DNA from: Acinetobacter cumulans
Lineage (GTDB): Bacteria > Pseudomonadota > Gammaproteobacteria > Pseudomonadales > Moraxellaceae
Length of the DNA stretch: 64,000 bases
Direction of reading: 5' to 3'
Assembly: GCF_003024525.3 (NCBI RefSeq)
Contig: NZ_CP035934.2
Coordinates: forward strand, 62,001 to 126,000
Shown here: positions 19,098 to 27,955 of the stretch, piece by piece
How positions within the stretch are numbered: position 1 is the stretch's first letter
Layout: every line of letters begins with the position of its first letter
Position numbers and translations under genes: made by a program
The notes under the pieces: generated by a model
The model's database searches: none
What the model was told of the DNA's origin: nothing
The model's input: only the letters and a program-made list of their open reading frames with translations

Positions 19098-20540
19098 ATG
19101 GCATTTCAATATCAGCTGCTGGCACAGCAGCTGAGGCAGAAAATATTGGCTGGGGATATTGTTGTCGGGCAACGCTTACCCTCATTACGTCAATTTTCTG
19201 AGCAGCAGAACATTAGTCTAAATACAGCAAAAAGCTGTTATGAAATGCTCGAAGCGCAAGGGCTGATTTATGTGAAAGCTAAGTCTGGCTATTTTGTACA
19301 GCGTCCCTCGACTGTGTCAGGTTGTGCTATTGATGCCCCAAAGCATCCAGATTTCAAGTCGGAAATGCGTGAAGTTTCCAATTTAGCACTGCAAATTGAA
19401 ATTCATGAAGCCGCTATCAATAGCAAGCTCATTCATTTAGGATCAATTCAGCTTTCTCCGAATTTAGTCCCAGCCAAGGCATTAAGTCGTTCGATTCAAC
19501 GTGCCTTAAAGTACAGCAAGCCTGAAGATTTTCTATATAGCGACCGCCAAGGGCATATTCGACTGCGTGAAGCACTGTCTGCCCATTGGGCTGAAGATGG
19601 CTTTCATATTGCCCCAGAATTGATTTATATCAGCAATGGTTGCATGCCAACATTGGCCGTTATGATTCAAAGCTTGACGCGTGAAGGGGATGGCGTGATT
19701 GTGCCAACCCCTAACTATAATGGGCAATTGCAGATGCTGGCCTTACTCAACCGTAAAATTGTGGAGATTCCTGCCAATACGGAAGGTTTTGACTTGGTAC
19801 GATTGGAACAAGCCATGCAACAGTCAGGGGCTAAAGTTTGTTTACTCACTGCAAATTATCAAAATCCCTTGGGCTTTTGTTTGAGTAATGCAGATAAAGA
19901 AAAAATTGCGCAATTGGCTGCCAAATATCAATGCTATGTGATTGAAGATGATATTTATGCCGAATGTAGCTTTAGCATGCAACGACCGCTTCCGATTCAG
20001 TATTGGGATCAAGAGGGCTATGTGGTGTATTGCGGTTCTGTCTCTAAGTCATTATCACCTTCTTATCGCGTGGGATGGTTTTGTTTGCCTACACGCTTAA
20101 AACCAATGCATGCAAAAATTATTCTGCGCAATGTCTCAGTCAATACACCGCTGCAATTGGGCTTGGCAGATTTTATCTTTAGCCGCGAATATCGTCAGCA
20201 CTTAACGGCATTACGCCCCCAGTTACAACAACAGGTACAGCAGTACCGTCAGTTTATTGCGCAGGCTTTTCATGGCATAGATTTTCGTCTTAATGATCCA
20301 CAAGGGAATTATGCATTGTGGCTTCAATTTCCAGATCAGATTAATAGTTTAGCGCTGTATTATTTTGCTGCCGAACAAGGGATTAATTTGGTGCCGGGAA
20401 TTTTATTTGGTGAAGACAGTCGCTATAACAATTGCATCCGCCTCAATGCAGGGCATGAGCTATCATTTGAGGTTCAGCAAGCCATTCAGTTACTCGCAGA
20501 TTGGGTTCGGGCAGAGCTGGACAATCAAGCGGTTGCTTAA
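19098..20540 (+). CDS. MocR-family (GntR/aminotransferase) transcriptional regulator
   Basis: A 480-aa fusion of an N-terminal GntR winged helix (QRLPSLRQFSEQQNISLNTAKSCYEMLEAQGLIYVKAKSGYFVQ, residues about 5-75) and a class I aminotransferase-like domain. The PLP-binding region is intact by eye: YISNGCMPTL, TANYQNPLG, IEDDIYAE and the Schiff-base Lys in GSVSKSLSPSYRVGW. Such proteins usually sense PLP or an amino compound and regulate vitamin B6, GABA or taurine genes. The only divergent neighbour is a lipoprotein, which gives no clue to the target. Confidence 0.9.
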   Translation: MAFQYQLLAQQLRQKILAGDIVVGQRLPSLRQFSEQQNISLNTAKSCYEMLEAQGLIYVKAKSGYFVQRPSTVSGCAIDAPKHPDFKSEMREVSNLALQIEIHEAAINSKLIHLGSIQLSPNLVPAKALSRSIQRALKYSKPEDFLYSDRQGHIRLREALSAHWAEDGFHIAPELIYISNGCMPTLAVMIQSLTREGDGVIVPTPNYNGQLQMLALLNRKIVEIPANTEGFDLVRLEQAMQQSGAKVCLLTANYQNPLGFCLSNADKEKIAQLAAKYQCYVIEDDIYAECSFSMQRPLPIQYWDQEGYVVYCGSVSKSLSPSYRVGWFCLPTRLKPMHAKIILRNVSVNTPLQLGLADFIFSREYRQHLTALRPQLQQQVQQYRQFIAQAFHGIDFRLNDPQGNYALWLQFPDQINSLALYYFAAEQGINLVPGILFGEDSRYNNCIRLNAGHELSFEVQQAIQLLADWVRAELDNQAVA

Positions 20541-20573
20541 ATATCGAAAGCAATACCTATGCTATGTCGATAT

Positions 20574-20604
20574 AAAAAAAGCCTGCAGTGATGCAGGCTT
20601 TTTT
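20574..20604. terminator. Bidirectional terminator between the MocR-type gene and the alcohol dehydrogenase
   Basis: A7-GCCTGCA, GTGA loop, TGCAGGC-T6; symmetric, serving convergent genes. Confidence 0.9.
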
Positions 20605-20628
20605 AGTTTAGATTTGATCGCGCAGGGC

Positions 20629-21651
20629 TTAAAAATCTGCTTTGAGTACCACACGGTAGCGTACTTTACCTGAATGTAATCGTTCAATCGCCTCATTAAT
20701 TTGTGACATAGGGAACAATTCAATTTGTGGTGCAATATTTTTACGCGCGGCAAATTTTAACAGTTGGCGCAAAGTGGCAGGTGAACCTGTTGGCGAGCCA
20801 GTGACCGATTTAGAACCACTGATGAGCGCACCTGCTGGAATTTGCATGGGTTCGAGTGCCAGCCCAAGCATGTGAATAGCGCCATTGGGTGCTAAAGTCG
20901 CAAGATAAGCCTGCCAGTTTAATGTGACATTCACGGTACTCAGTAAGAGGTCAAATTTGCCACGATGTGCTTTGAGTGCATTAGTATCACGGCTACTGAC
21001 CACATGATCAGCGCCCATGGCTTTAAGCTCCTCGGTTTTATCTAAACTAGAGGTAAATGCAGTAATTTCACAGCCCCAAGCTTTAAGTAGTTTAATCGCC
21101 ATGTGGCCAAGACCACCAATACCGATGACCCCGACATGATGAATGGCTTGAATCTCGTGTTTTAAAATGGGATCGAATACCGTGATGCCACCGCAAAGCA
21201 GTGGGCCTGCAGATTCAGGATCAAGATCATCCGGCAGAGGAATGACCCATTGCCAACCAGCACGGACTTTATCTGCAAAACCGCCTGCATGGCCAACAAT
21301 CGTTGCAACTTTGTCACCAGTACACTGTACTTGCTGTCCTGCTACGCATGGGTCACAGCATTGGCAACTCTCAGCAGTCCAACCCACACCAACACGCTGA
21401 CCTAATTTTAATCCTTTGGCTTCTGAACCTAAACGTGCAATGGTGCCAATAATTTCATGGCCAGCTACAACAGGATAAACAGCAGAGTTCCAGTCATTAT
21501 CAATAACCGAAAGATCTGAATGACACAGGCCACAGTATTCAACTTTAATTTCGACCTGATGTGCGAGTAATTCACCCGCATCAAATTGATAAGGCTGTAG
21601 TGCTTCACCTGCCTGCATGGCTGCATAGGCATGAATGGTATTTTCACTCAT
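20629..21651 (-). CDS. Zinc-dependent alcohol dehydrogenase (YahK/AdhC-like, MDR family)
   Basis: A 340-aa medium-chain dehydrogenase, likely an NADP-preferring aldehyde reductase. Catalytic zinc ligands: Cys in CGLCHSD, His-Glu in AGHEIIG. Structural zinc cysteines: ESCQCCDPCVAGQQVQC. Rossmann motif: GVIGIGGLGHMAIKLLKAWG. Start ATG 21651 has AAGGAG seven bases upstream and lies one base after the tag stop codon (TGAGATG), so it is coupled to tag. Upstream in-frame residues are not supported. Its role with a DNA-repair gene is not obvious; it is probably just the last gene of the cluster. Confidence 0.93.
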   Translation of the reverse strand: MSENTIHAYAAMQAGEALQPYQFDAGELLAHQVEIKVEYCGLCHSDLSVIDNDWNSAVYPVVAGHEIIGTIARLGSEAKGLKLGQRVGVGWTAESCQCCDPCVAGQQVQCTGDKVATIVGHAGGFADKVRAGWQWVIPLPDDLDPESAGPLLCGGITVFDPILKHEIQAIHHVGVIGIGGLGHMAIKLLKAWGCEITAFTSSLDKTEELKAMGADHVVSSRDTNALKAHRGKFDLLLSTVNVTLNWQAYLATLAPNGAIHMLGLALEPMQIPAGALISGSKSVTGSPTGSPATLRQLLKFAARKNIAPQIELFPMSQINEAIERLHSGKVRYRVVLKADF

Positions 21652-21652
21652 C

Positions 21653-22234
21653 TCAACGCTCCTTTTTTGAGAGGATTTGATATTTAAAGTCACAACTATT
21701 TTCATGGTCATTGACCATGCCCACAGCTTGCATAAAGGCATAACAAATCGTTGGCCCTACAAATTTAAAGCCTTGCTTTTTTAGGCTTTTGGACATGGCT
21801 TGGCTTTCTATTGTTTGAGCTGGCGCTTGATAATAGTTGGGAACATCATTGCACAGTGTTGGTTGGACTGAAAATGACCACAACCATGCCACAGGGTCGA
21901 TACCCGCGAGTTTTAAATTTTGCCATGCAATGGCGTTGCTACGAATGGCCTGTAATTTACCTAGGTGACGAATCACATTTGGGTCTTTGACAATGTTTCC
22001 CAGTTGCGTATCGCTCATATTGGCAATGCTGGCGATATCGTGTTGAAAAAAATGTTGGCGATATGCCTGACGTTTTTTAAGTACGGTGATCCAAGATAGC
22101 CCAGCTTGCTGGCCTTCTAAGCACAACATTTCAAACAGTTGTGCTTCATCATGTAGCGGGTGCCCCCATTCATGATCGTGGTATTGGATATACAACGGGT
22201 CTTGTGTACACCACGCACAGCGTTGGGCGCTCAT
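21653..22234 (-). CDS. tag: DNA-3-methyladenine glycosylase I
   Basis: A 193-aa base-excision repair enzyme removing 3-methyladenine from alkylated DNA. Strong match to the Tag family: RCAWCTQDPLYIQYHDHEWG at the N-terminus, LEGQQAGLSWITVLKKR, IRHLGKLQAI, and KKQGFKFVGPTICYAFMQAVG followed by NDHENSC. The zinc ligands (N-terminal Cys, His of YHDHEWG, C-terminal His and Cys) are present. ATG 22234 is chosen over a TTG 18 nt upstream, which directly abuts the previous stop. It sits in a minus-strand run with mutY, another DNA glycosylase. Confidence 0.95.
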   Translation of the reverse strand: MSAQRCAWCTQDPLYIQYHDHEWGHPLHDEAQLFEMLCLEGQQAGLSWITVLKKRQAYRQHFFQHDIASIANMSDTQLGNIVKDPNVIRHLGKLQAIRSNAIAWQNLKLAGIDPVAWLWSFSVQPTLCNDVPNYYQAPAQTIESQAMSKSLKKQGFKFVGPTICYAFMQAVGMVNDHENSCDFKYQILSKKER

Positions 22235-22252
22235 GGTTTTGAGTTGATCCAA

Positions 22253-22498
22253 TTAAAGCTTAAATTCAGACCATTGGTCATTTTGATTGTCCCAATAAGA
22301 CAGTGTCGCTTGATCTAAGTCACTAAATTGAATCCATACATCCTTGCCCGCTTTGTCTGCATAGCCTGTACTGATCATGAGTGCTTCTTCGGTAATTTCC
22401 ATAATCCAGCCTTGATGGGTCTGTCCAGCCACGGTGATTTTTTGTTGGTTACCTGATTCTGCAAATTCAACAAGGCGGCTGATCAGTGCTTCTGACAT
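22253..22498 (-). CDS. Small conserved-type protein, unknown function
   Basis: 81 aa from ATG 22498, which has AGGAA seven bases upstream. A short N-terminal helix (SEALISRLVEFAESG) is followed by a run of beta strands with alternating hydrophobics (KITVAGQTHQGWIMEITEEALMISTG...DVWIQFSDLDQATLSYWD), suggesting a small SH3-like barrel. There is no signal peptide. It is tightly placed between the M23 peptidase and tag genes. I do not recognise the family. Confidence 0.75.
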   Translation of the reverse strand: MSEALISRLVEFAESGNQQKITVAGQTHQGWIMEITEEALMISTGYADKAGKDVWIQFSDLDQATLSYWDNQNDQWSEFKL

Positions 22499-22514
22499 GA
22501 ATGTTTCCTGATAA

Positions 22515-23057
22515 TTAACGTAAATAAGGGAAGGGGTTAACTGCACCTCGGCCTTTGCCATTTAAGTAAATACCATAGTGTAGATGTGGGGCAGTATGGC
22601 GAGCGTTGCCGGTATTGCCCACATAGCCAATGAGATCACCTTTTTTGACATAATCTCCGACTTTAAGTCCACGCTTATGGTCATCTAAATGTGCATAGTA
22701 ATGCCAAGAGCCTGCTGGCCCGATTATCCATACCACTTTACCACCCAAATTGTTATTGCGTAAGTCAGCAATCAAGCCTTCGGTGGCGGTGTAGACTTTC
22801 GTTCCACGTGGAGCCAAGATATCTATCCCTTCATGTGTACGACCACTGCTACGTGATGCACCCCAAGTATCTTTTAAATTTTTGGCTTTAATATCGTCTA
22901 CAGGCACTGGCAGTTTAGTTGGCAAGCGCATCTGTTGGAGTTTTTGAATTTGTGCGGGGGGCAGTGTAGGTTTGGCGGGTGCTGGTGGTGTGCTGGTACA
23001 AGCGGCCAGCCAAAGCAGATTCATTCCTAAAATGACAATTGCAATCCAGCGTAGCAC
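22515..23057 (-). CDS. M23 (LytM-type) peptidase lipoprotein
   Basis: 180 aa from GTG 23057, chosen because an AGAGGG ribosome site precedes it by seven bases and it starts a clean lipoprotein signal (lipobox LAAC). The C-terminal M23 domain keeps the zinc and catalytic motifs: HEGIDILAPRGT (H and D), YYAHLD and HLHYGIY. It should act on peptidoglycan cross-links in the periplasm, or activate amidases as NlpD/EnvC do. It lacks a LysM domain. It lies in a run with mutY upstream and three genes downstream, with short gaps. Confidence 0.9.
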   Translation of the reverse strand: MLRWIAIVILGMNLLWLAACTSTPPAPAKPTLPPAQIQKLQQMRLPTKLPVPVDDIKAKNLKDTWGASRSSGRTHEGIDILAPRGTKVYTATEGLIADLRNNNLGGKVVWIIGPAGSWHYYAHLDDHKRGLKVGDYVKKGDLIGYVGNTGNARHTAPHLHYGIYLNGKGRGAVNPFPYLR

Positions 23058-23111
23058 GGCAATCCCTCTATGATCTAATTGGATGTGCCGAAGCACTGTG
23101 TTCTGACTATG

Positions 23112-24143
23112 TCATAGATTGATGGCTGAGATCAATTTTTTCATTGCGGTTGGAATTCCGAGTGCAGATGCGGCTTGTGGTGTTAGCCATTGCGCATTGA
23201 ACTCGATTGCCAAATGTTCTTTTTGATCTGGAGGAAGTTCAACGGCAATCGCATCAAGGTGCCAGGTAAAATGGGTAAAGCTATGTGAAATTTGTGCACG
23301 AGAAATTTCTTTTTTCAGTGCATAGCGTTGCAATTCATTTTGGAAATCAAGTGCACTTTCATAAATTGGCAAACACCATAAACCACCCCATAAGCCCTGA
23401 TTTGGACGCTGTATCCAAAGCCATTCTCCAGCAGATTGAATCAACAAGACCTGTGCTTCTTTAACTGGAACAGGCTTTTTGGCTTTTTTAAATGGCAGTT
23501 CAGTTTCAATGCCTTGCTGATGCGCCTTGCAATGCTGCTGCATTGGGCAATAGAGGCAAAGCGGTTTTTTGGGCGTGCAGACGGTTGCACCTAAATCCAT
23601 AATTGCTTGCGTATAGTCATGATTACGCTCAGTAGGACATAACTGCGTTGCTAAAGCCCACATTTCACGTTCATGTTGTGGCTTAGACAGGTCATCTTCA
23701 ATGGCAAAAAAGCGTGAGAGCACACGTTTAACGTTGCCATCCATAATCACGCCGTATTCACGTAAGCCCAGAGACATTAAGGCCCCAGCGGTTGAACGAC
23801 CAATGCCAGGCAGTTCAATCCATTGTTCTAAATTGCTAGGAAATGCTCCTTTTTGCGCGACAATGCCAGCTGCTTTATGTAAATTTCGCGCGCGGGCATA
23901 GTAGCCTAAACCAGCCCAATAAGGCGCCACATCATCCCAGCTGGCACGACCTAAGTCCTGTACAGTGGGAAAACGCATAATAAAACGCTCAAAATACTGC
24001 AAGACGGTTTTGACCTGCGTTTGTTGGAGCATTATTTCAGACACCCAGACTTTGTATGGATCATCGACAACTTGCCAAGGCAAATCATGGCGACCATGAA
24101 CATCAAACCAAGCCAGTAAAGCATCTGAAAATTTAAAAGACAT
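23112..24143 (-). CDS. mutY: A/G-specific adenine DNA glycosylase
   Basis: A 343-aa enzyme that removes adenine opposite 8-oxoguanine. Helix-hairpin-helix ELPGIGRSTAGAL, catalytic Asp in IMDGNVKRVLSR, catalytic Glu region in SEIMLQQTQVKTV, the [4Fe-4S] cysteines C-x6-C-x2-C-x5-C in CTPKKPLCLYCPMQQHC, and a C-terminal NUDIX-like 8-oxoG recognition domain. Length is normal. It is the first gene of a minus-strand cluster that also holds tag. Confidence 0.97.
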   Translation of the reverse strand: MSFKFSDALLAWFDVHGRHDLPWQVVDDPYKVWVSEIMLQQTQVKTVLQYFERFIMRFPTVQDLGRASWDDVAPYWAGLGYYARARNLHKAAGIVAQKGAFPSNLEQWIELPGIGRSTAGALMSLGLREYGVIMDGNVKRVLSRFFAIEDDLSKPQHEREMWALATQLCPTERNHDYTQAIMDLGATVCTPKKPLCLYCPMQQHCKAHQQGIETELPFKKAKKPVPVKEAQVLLIQSAGEWLWIQRPNQGLWGGLWCLPIYESALDFQNELQRYALKKEISRAQISHSFTHFTWHLDAIAVELPPDQKEHLAIEFNAQWLTPQAASALGIPTAMKKLISAINL

Positions 24144-24322
24144 GGAACATCATTAATACAGTGAAAAACGCGCTTTATTGTAGACCATTCAAATTTGATG
24201 CGCTTTGATTTAACTTTAAAATTGTAAAATCAATAATGAATTTGGTGTTTATTATTGTTTTATTTAGATATTTTCTTAGGGTTGAGATCGATGTGCATTC
24301 TAATTTGTAGGTATTAAAAATA
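24144..24322. other. AT-rich intergenic region upstream of mutY
   Basis: Non-coding. It holds the presumed mutY promoter (minus strand) and the sequence before the orphan ORF. No terminator or operator is recognised. Confidence 0.4.
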
Positions 24323-24709
24323 ATGGGAATTGCTGAATATTCAAAAAGACATTATGTTCAAATTAGTCTGATCATTATATTTTCCTCATTCACAATACAT
24401 ACTTTAAGAGAGCATTTTTTTCTAATTAATAAAGCTAAAGAACTATCAAAAAATCATCAGAATATATATTTAGGATGCTTGTATTTAGAAAAAGCATTTT
24501 CAACTAAGCATGGAATCGAAAGACATGAGGTCAATATAAATGGTGAGAAGCTTTTACTTCAAAATATGAATATTCATGGTTTTCCATTTCACTATAAGTA
24601 TTTTGTTTTTCAACAAAAAATTAAGCATAAAACCTGCTATAAAGTTCGATATATTCAAGTGAATTATCTACTCGCAAACAGAACATATATTTATGATTTA
24701 GTAGAATAA
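24323..24709 (+). CDS. Orphan AT-rich ORF, hypothetical single-pass membrane protein
   Basis: A 128-aa ORF of noticeably lower GC than its neighbours. One hydrophobic segment (about residues 13-28, QISLIIIFSSFTIHTL) near a short basic N-terminus suggests an N-in membrane anchor or uncleaved signal. The rest is basic and aromatic (HYKYFVFQQKIKHKTCYKVRYIQV). The ribosome site is weak. It stands alone between mutY and the HIT gene. I recognise no family. It could be a recently acquired gene or a remnant. Confidence 0.5.
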   Translation: MGIAEYSKRHYVQISLIIIFSSFTIHTLREHFFLINKAKELSKNHQNIYLGCLYLEKAFSTKHGIERHEVNINGEKLLLQNMNIHGFPFHYKYFVFQQKIKHKTCYKVRYIQVNYLLANRTYIYDLVE

Positions 24710-24856
24710 ATCTGTCATAAGGATCATTAATCTATTGAACCAAATGGCTGTTATTAGAAATCTAAAGTGCTCATGTCGGATAGGAATCGTTGTTCACGAT
24801 TTAGTTAGATTAAGTGCCCATGAATATAAGCATAAATATCAACATTCTAAAAGCGT

Positions 24857-24892
24857 AGAAAAAAAGATACAGGCCCCAATAGGACCTGTATC
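24857..24892 (-). terminator. Terminator of the HIT-family gene
   Basis: On the minus strand GATACAGGTCC, a 5-nt loop and GGGCCTGTATC form a stem with one mismatch, followed by seven T. It lies 21 nt after the HIT stop codon. Confidence 0.75.
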
Positions 24893-24912
24893 TAAACATC
24901 GTTACTCAAAAA

Positions 24913-25275
24913 TTAAGGCTGTGCTATGTTGCCCCAGCGCTGATCAAGGACTAAGTCTTGGTTGTCATAATAGGGGATAATGTGAATATGCAAATGCTCA
25001 GCTTCTGTGCCAAATGCATGGCCGTCATTAAACCCAATATGAAAACCCGCTGGCTGATGAATTAAATTTAATTCATTGCGCGCTTGTTCCAATAAAGACA
25101 TTAAGCTTTTACGTTCTTTGTCAGTGATTTCAAAAAATGAACTGACATGACGTATTGGAATAATGACACAATGTCCTTTAGATAGGCTTTGGGGTTCTGG
25201 GAGAATCAATCCAAATTCATTTTGTGCCAGTACTGCATAATCATTGTAGTCACAATAAGGGCAGTGCGTATTCAT
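24913..25275 (-). CDS. HIT-family hydrolase
   Basis: A 120-aa histidine-triad protein. The active-site HxHxH pattern is in EAEHLHIHIIPYY, with the upstream GHCVIIPIRHVSSFFEI strand-helix of the family and an N-terminal CPYC pair that may bind zinc. Members hydrolyse nucleoside phosphoramidates or dinucleotides. The ribosome site GGAGG is well placed. It is a single-gene unit. Confidence 0.92.
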   Translation of the reverse strand: MNTHCPYCDYNDYAVLAQNEFGLILPEPQSLSKGHCVIIPIRHVSSFFEITDKERKSLMSLLEQARNELNLIHQPAGFHIGFNDGHAFGTEAEHLHIHIIPYYDNQDLVLDQRWGNIAQP

Positions 25276-25318
25276 TGTTCTATCCTCCTTCGAATCAGTG
25301 GATATTCAAATTATAAAC

Positions 25319-26071
25319 TTAAATTTGCTCAGCAGTTTTAAGATTGCGGTCGAGTAAATCGTACATGGCAGCCAGACTCTTTTTTTCTGCTTCGGCGTTA
25401 TAGCCTAAGTCAACGCCATTGGCTTGAGCACGTTCATCTGCTAATGGATTTGAGAATCCATGTTTAGCATCTTCATATACAATGACGTCATGCTCAACCT
25501 GAGCGCTAAACATTTCTTCTTTAAATTTTGCGACATCATCTAGACTAACCATGCTGTCCTCTGCACCATGGAGGACCAAAATTTCTGCCTGAACTTGACC
25601 TGCTTGTGCAGGCGTTTGTGCAGATAAATTGGCATGGAATGTTGCAACAGCTTTGAGCTGTGCACCAGAGCGCGCCAAATCCAATACAACTTTTCCTCCA
25701 TAGCAAAAACCAATCGCACCCAGTTGGGAAGCATCCACTTCTGCTTGAGATGCAAGACAGTTCAGTGCTGCTGTAGCACGATCTACAATGGTATTGCTTT
25801 GCTCGAAAGTTTGCATCATCCAAGCATAGGCTTGTTTTGCATCTGTGGTGACGTTTTTATTGCCGTACATGTCGAGGGCCAAAGCGGCATAGCCATGTTC
25901 TGCTAGTTCTCGTGCGCGCTGCTCTGTATAGTCATTTCGTCCCCACCATTCAGGTGAAACCAGTACGCCAGGTACGACTTGATCTGTTTCAGGTGTGGCA
26001 AAATATCCAATTAAAGTTGTTCCATCTACCGCCTTATATTGAATTTCACGTGTTTTTATTTTCAGAGCCAT
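25319..26071 (-). CDS. Dienelactone hydrolase-family protein
   Basis: 250 aa from ATG 26071, preceded by AAGGA; 7 further in-frame codons upstream are not needed. Alpha/beta hydrolase with the dienelactone-hydrolase triad: Cys nucleophile in GAIGFCYGGK, Asp in LHGAEDSMVSL, His in DAKHGFSNP, plus VSPEWWGRNDY near the oxyanion region. There is no signal peptide. No aromatic-degradation genes are nearby, so a general esterase or lactonase role is as likely as true dienelactone hydrolysis. Confidence 0.9.
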   Translation of the reverse strand: MALKIKTREIQYKAVDGTTLIGYFATPETDQVVPGVLVSPEWWGRNDYTEQRARELAEHGYAALALDMYGNKNVTTDAKQAYAWMMQTFEQSNTIVDRATAALNCLASQAEVDASQLGAIGFCYGGKVVLDLARSGAQLKAVATFHANLSAQTPAQAGQVQAEILVLHGAEDSMVSLDDVAKFKEEMFSAQVEHDVIVYEDAKHGFSNPLADERAQANGVDLGYNAEAEKKSLAAMYDLLDRNLKTAEQI

Positions 26072-26220
26072 GAAGCCAAATCCTTGTTCCAATACGAATG
26101 CAAAGATTAAAGCATAAAAATATGATTTATTTATGATAAATGCGTAAATTGCAGGCTAATAAATTAGGGTAAAAGTACACTATCCTGCACGGAATATAGA
26201 GCTGACTTAGGGCTGAGGCA

Positions 26221-26248
26221 GGCTTATCATCCCGTAGGGCAATAAGCC
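26221..26248 (-). terminator. Stem-loop downstream of fklB
   Basis: GGCTTAT / ATAAGCC inverted repeat with an inner CCC/GGG pairing, 14 nt after the fklB stop codon. There is no clear T-tract, so it is only a possible terminator. Confidence 0.4.
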
Positions 26249-26262
26249 AAAATTGTAATGAA

Positions 26263-26955
26263 TTATTTAGAATTCACGTTGAGTAACTCAACATCAAAAA
26301 TTAAGGTGCTATTGGGTTCAATGACATCACCTGAACCAATTTGACCATAGGCCAAATTTGCAGGAATAAAGAAGCGATATTTCGCGCCTTCTTTCATCAG
26401 TTGTAAGCCTTCCGTCCAGCCTTGAATCACTTGGCTGACTTGAAAGTTAGCAGGGTGGTTACGTGCAATTGAACTGTCAAAAACAGTATCATCAATTAAG
26501 CGACCTTCATAATTGACGGTCACATTTGAATTGGCCTTAGGCGATTTGCCGGTTCCCTCTTTGATGACAATATATTGCAAACCAGACTTGGTGGTTTTAA
26601 CCCCTTCTTTTTTGGCATTTTCAGCTAAAAATGCAGTACCAATTTTTGCATTTTCGTCGGCTTTTTGTTTTAGCTCGATCAATTGTTTCGCTTCTGCTCG
26701 ACGCTTAAATTGGGTCAATACACGCGTCATTTCTTCGTCAGTTAAGGTTGCAGTTTGCCCTTGAGATGATGCTTTTAAGCCCTGTACAAAGGCATCAAGA
26801 TCCATATCTTTCATGGCATCGGCATTACTACGACCCATTAAGTAACCAAAGCTATAGCCCACTTGTTCGGCAGTGCTACTTTGCGTATTAATGTCTTTTG
26901 CGAAGGTCGTGCCACTCAAAAGTGCACAGCATAGCAGGCTTATTTTAATTTTCAT
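26263..26955 (-). CDS. fklB: FKBP-type peptidyl-prolyl cis-trans isomerase, periplasmic
   Basis: 230 aa with a cleavable signal peptide (MKIKISLLCCALLSGTTFA), an FKBP_N dimerisation segment (QVGYSFGYLMGRS...), a long linker helix, and a C-terminal FKBP domain: [64 protein letters not shown] and ELLNVN. It is a periplasmic foldase of the Mip/FkpA type. It lies 58 nt after a paralogue, evidently a tandem duplication. The choice of fklB versus fkpA follows the usual order outside the Acinetobacter K locus and is not certain. Confidence 0.88.
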   Translation of the reverse strand: MKIKISLLCCALLSGTTFAKDINTQSSTAEQVGYSFGYLMGRSNADAMKDMDLDAFVQGLKASSQGQTATLTDEEMTRVLTQFKRRAEAKQLIELKQKADENAKIGTAFLAENAKKEGVKTTKSGLQYIVIKEGTGKSPKANSNVTVNYEGRLIDDTVFDSSIARNHPANFQVSQVIQGWTEGLQLMKEGAKYRFFIPANLAYGQIGSGDVIEPNSTLIFDVELLNVNSK

Positions 26956-27013
26956 GTTGTTTGTTTCCAGAAGAAATGAAGGAGAGCAAATGCTCTCCTT
27001 GGGATCATTTTTG

Positions 27014-27727
27014 TTATTTCACTTTAATCAGTTCAACATCAAAAATAAGCGTGCTATTTGGTGGAATTGTGCCAGGAACGCCGTTTTCACCATAACCTAA
27101 TTTTGCTGGAATATAGAGCGTTGCTTTACCGCCTTCTTTCATCAATTGTAAGCCTTCAGTCCAACCAGGAATTACTTGATTCAGTGGGAACTCAATTGGC
27201 TCACCGCGTTCAATTGAACTATCAAAGACTTTACCGTCGACCAATTGGCCTTTGTAATGGACTGTCACGATCGAATTGGCTTGAGGTTGTTTCCCTGTAC
27301 CTTCTTTCGTAATTTTATACTGTAAGCCAGATGCGGTTGTTACAACACCTGGTTTCTTTTTATTTTCAGCAAGGAAGGTGTCACTCGCAACTTGTACTTG
27401 TTGCACTTGATCATGCTGTTTTTGTTGCATGTCTTTTTGGAACTGTACATAGGCTTGTTGTAATTCTTCTTCTGTATAAGCTGGTTGGGTGCGGGCATGG
27501 CCTGCACGAACACCTGTCACAAAGCTATCAATATCGAGCTCTGGAGGAGTTTGGTGAGCAACTTCATAGCCCAATGCATAGCTAATTTTTGCGACAGCAG
27601 AGGCATTGGCTGCAGGTTGAGTTGAAGTCGCAGCCTGTACAGCTGGTTTTTGTGACGCAAAATACACTGGAACAAGTGCAGCACCGCCTAGTACAACAGC
27701 GACAGCAATGGGTAGGGCCTTACTCAT
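27014..27727 (-). CDS. fkpA: FKBP-type peptidyl-prolyl cis-trans isomerase flanking the capsule locus
   Basis: 237 aa from ATG 27727 (GGGA six bases upstream). The N-terminus is hydrophobic ([21 protein letters not shown]) and may be an uncleaved anchor or signal. FKBP_N ([14 protein letters not shown]) and FKBP_C domains follow, with [65 protein letters not shown] and [19 protein letters not shown]. It is a periplasmic or membrane-attached prolyl isomerase. It is the conserved left boundary of Acinetobacter K loci, next to wzc. Confidence 0.9.
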   Translation of the reverse strand: MSKALPIAVAVVLGGAALVPVYFASQKPAVQAATSTQPAANASAVAKISYALGYEVAHQTPPELDIDSFVTGVRAGHARTQPAYTEEELQQAYVQFQKDMQQKQHDQVQQVQVASDTFLAENKKKPGVVTTASGLQYKITKEGTGKQPQANSIVTVHYKGQLVDGKVFDSSIERGEPIEFPLNQVIPGWTEGLQLMKEGGKATLYIPAKLGYGENGVPGTIPPNSTLIFDVELIKVK

Positions 27728-27955
27728 AAAATTTCCCAAATTATTCTAAATCTATAAAGTTGCTGAAAGATTAGCAGACTTTTCCAGCTGTGGTGCAATA
27801 GCTTGTGTGAATTACACCTGATTTGAGCTGGAAAACTCATCATAGTCATGTCATATAAAATATTCTATAACAGACTGAATGTATAAAACATTTATCATAC
27901 AAATAAAATGGATTTAATCGCCTATTCTACTGTGCTTTAAAGTCTTTGCTGGTAT

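Noticed and set aside
24735..24980. 81-codon plus-strand ORF between the orphan gene and the HIT gene
   Set aside because: Runs through the HIT terminator and into the HIT gene on the other strand; no coding features.
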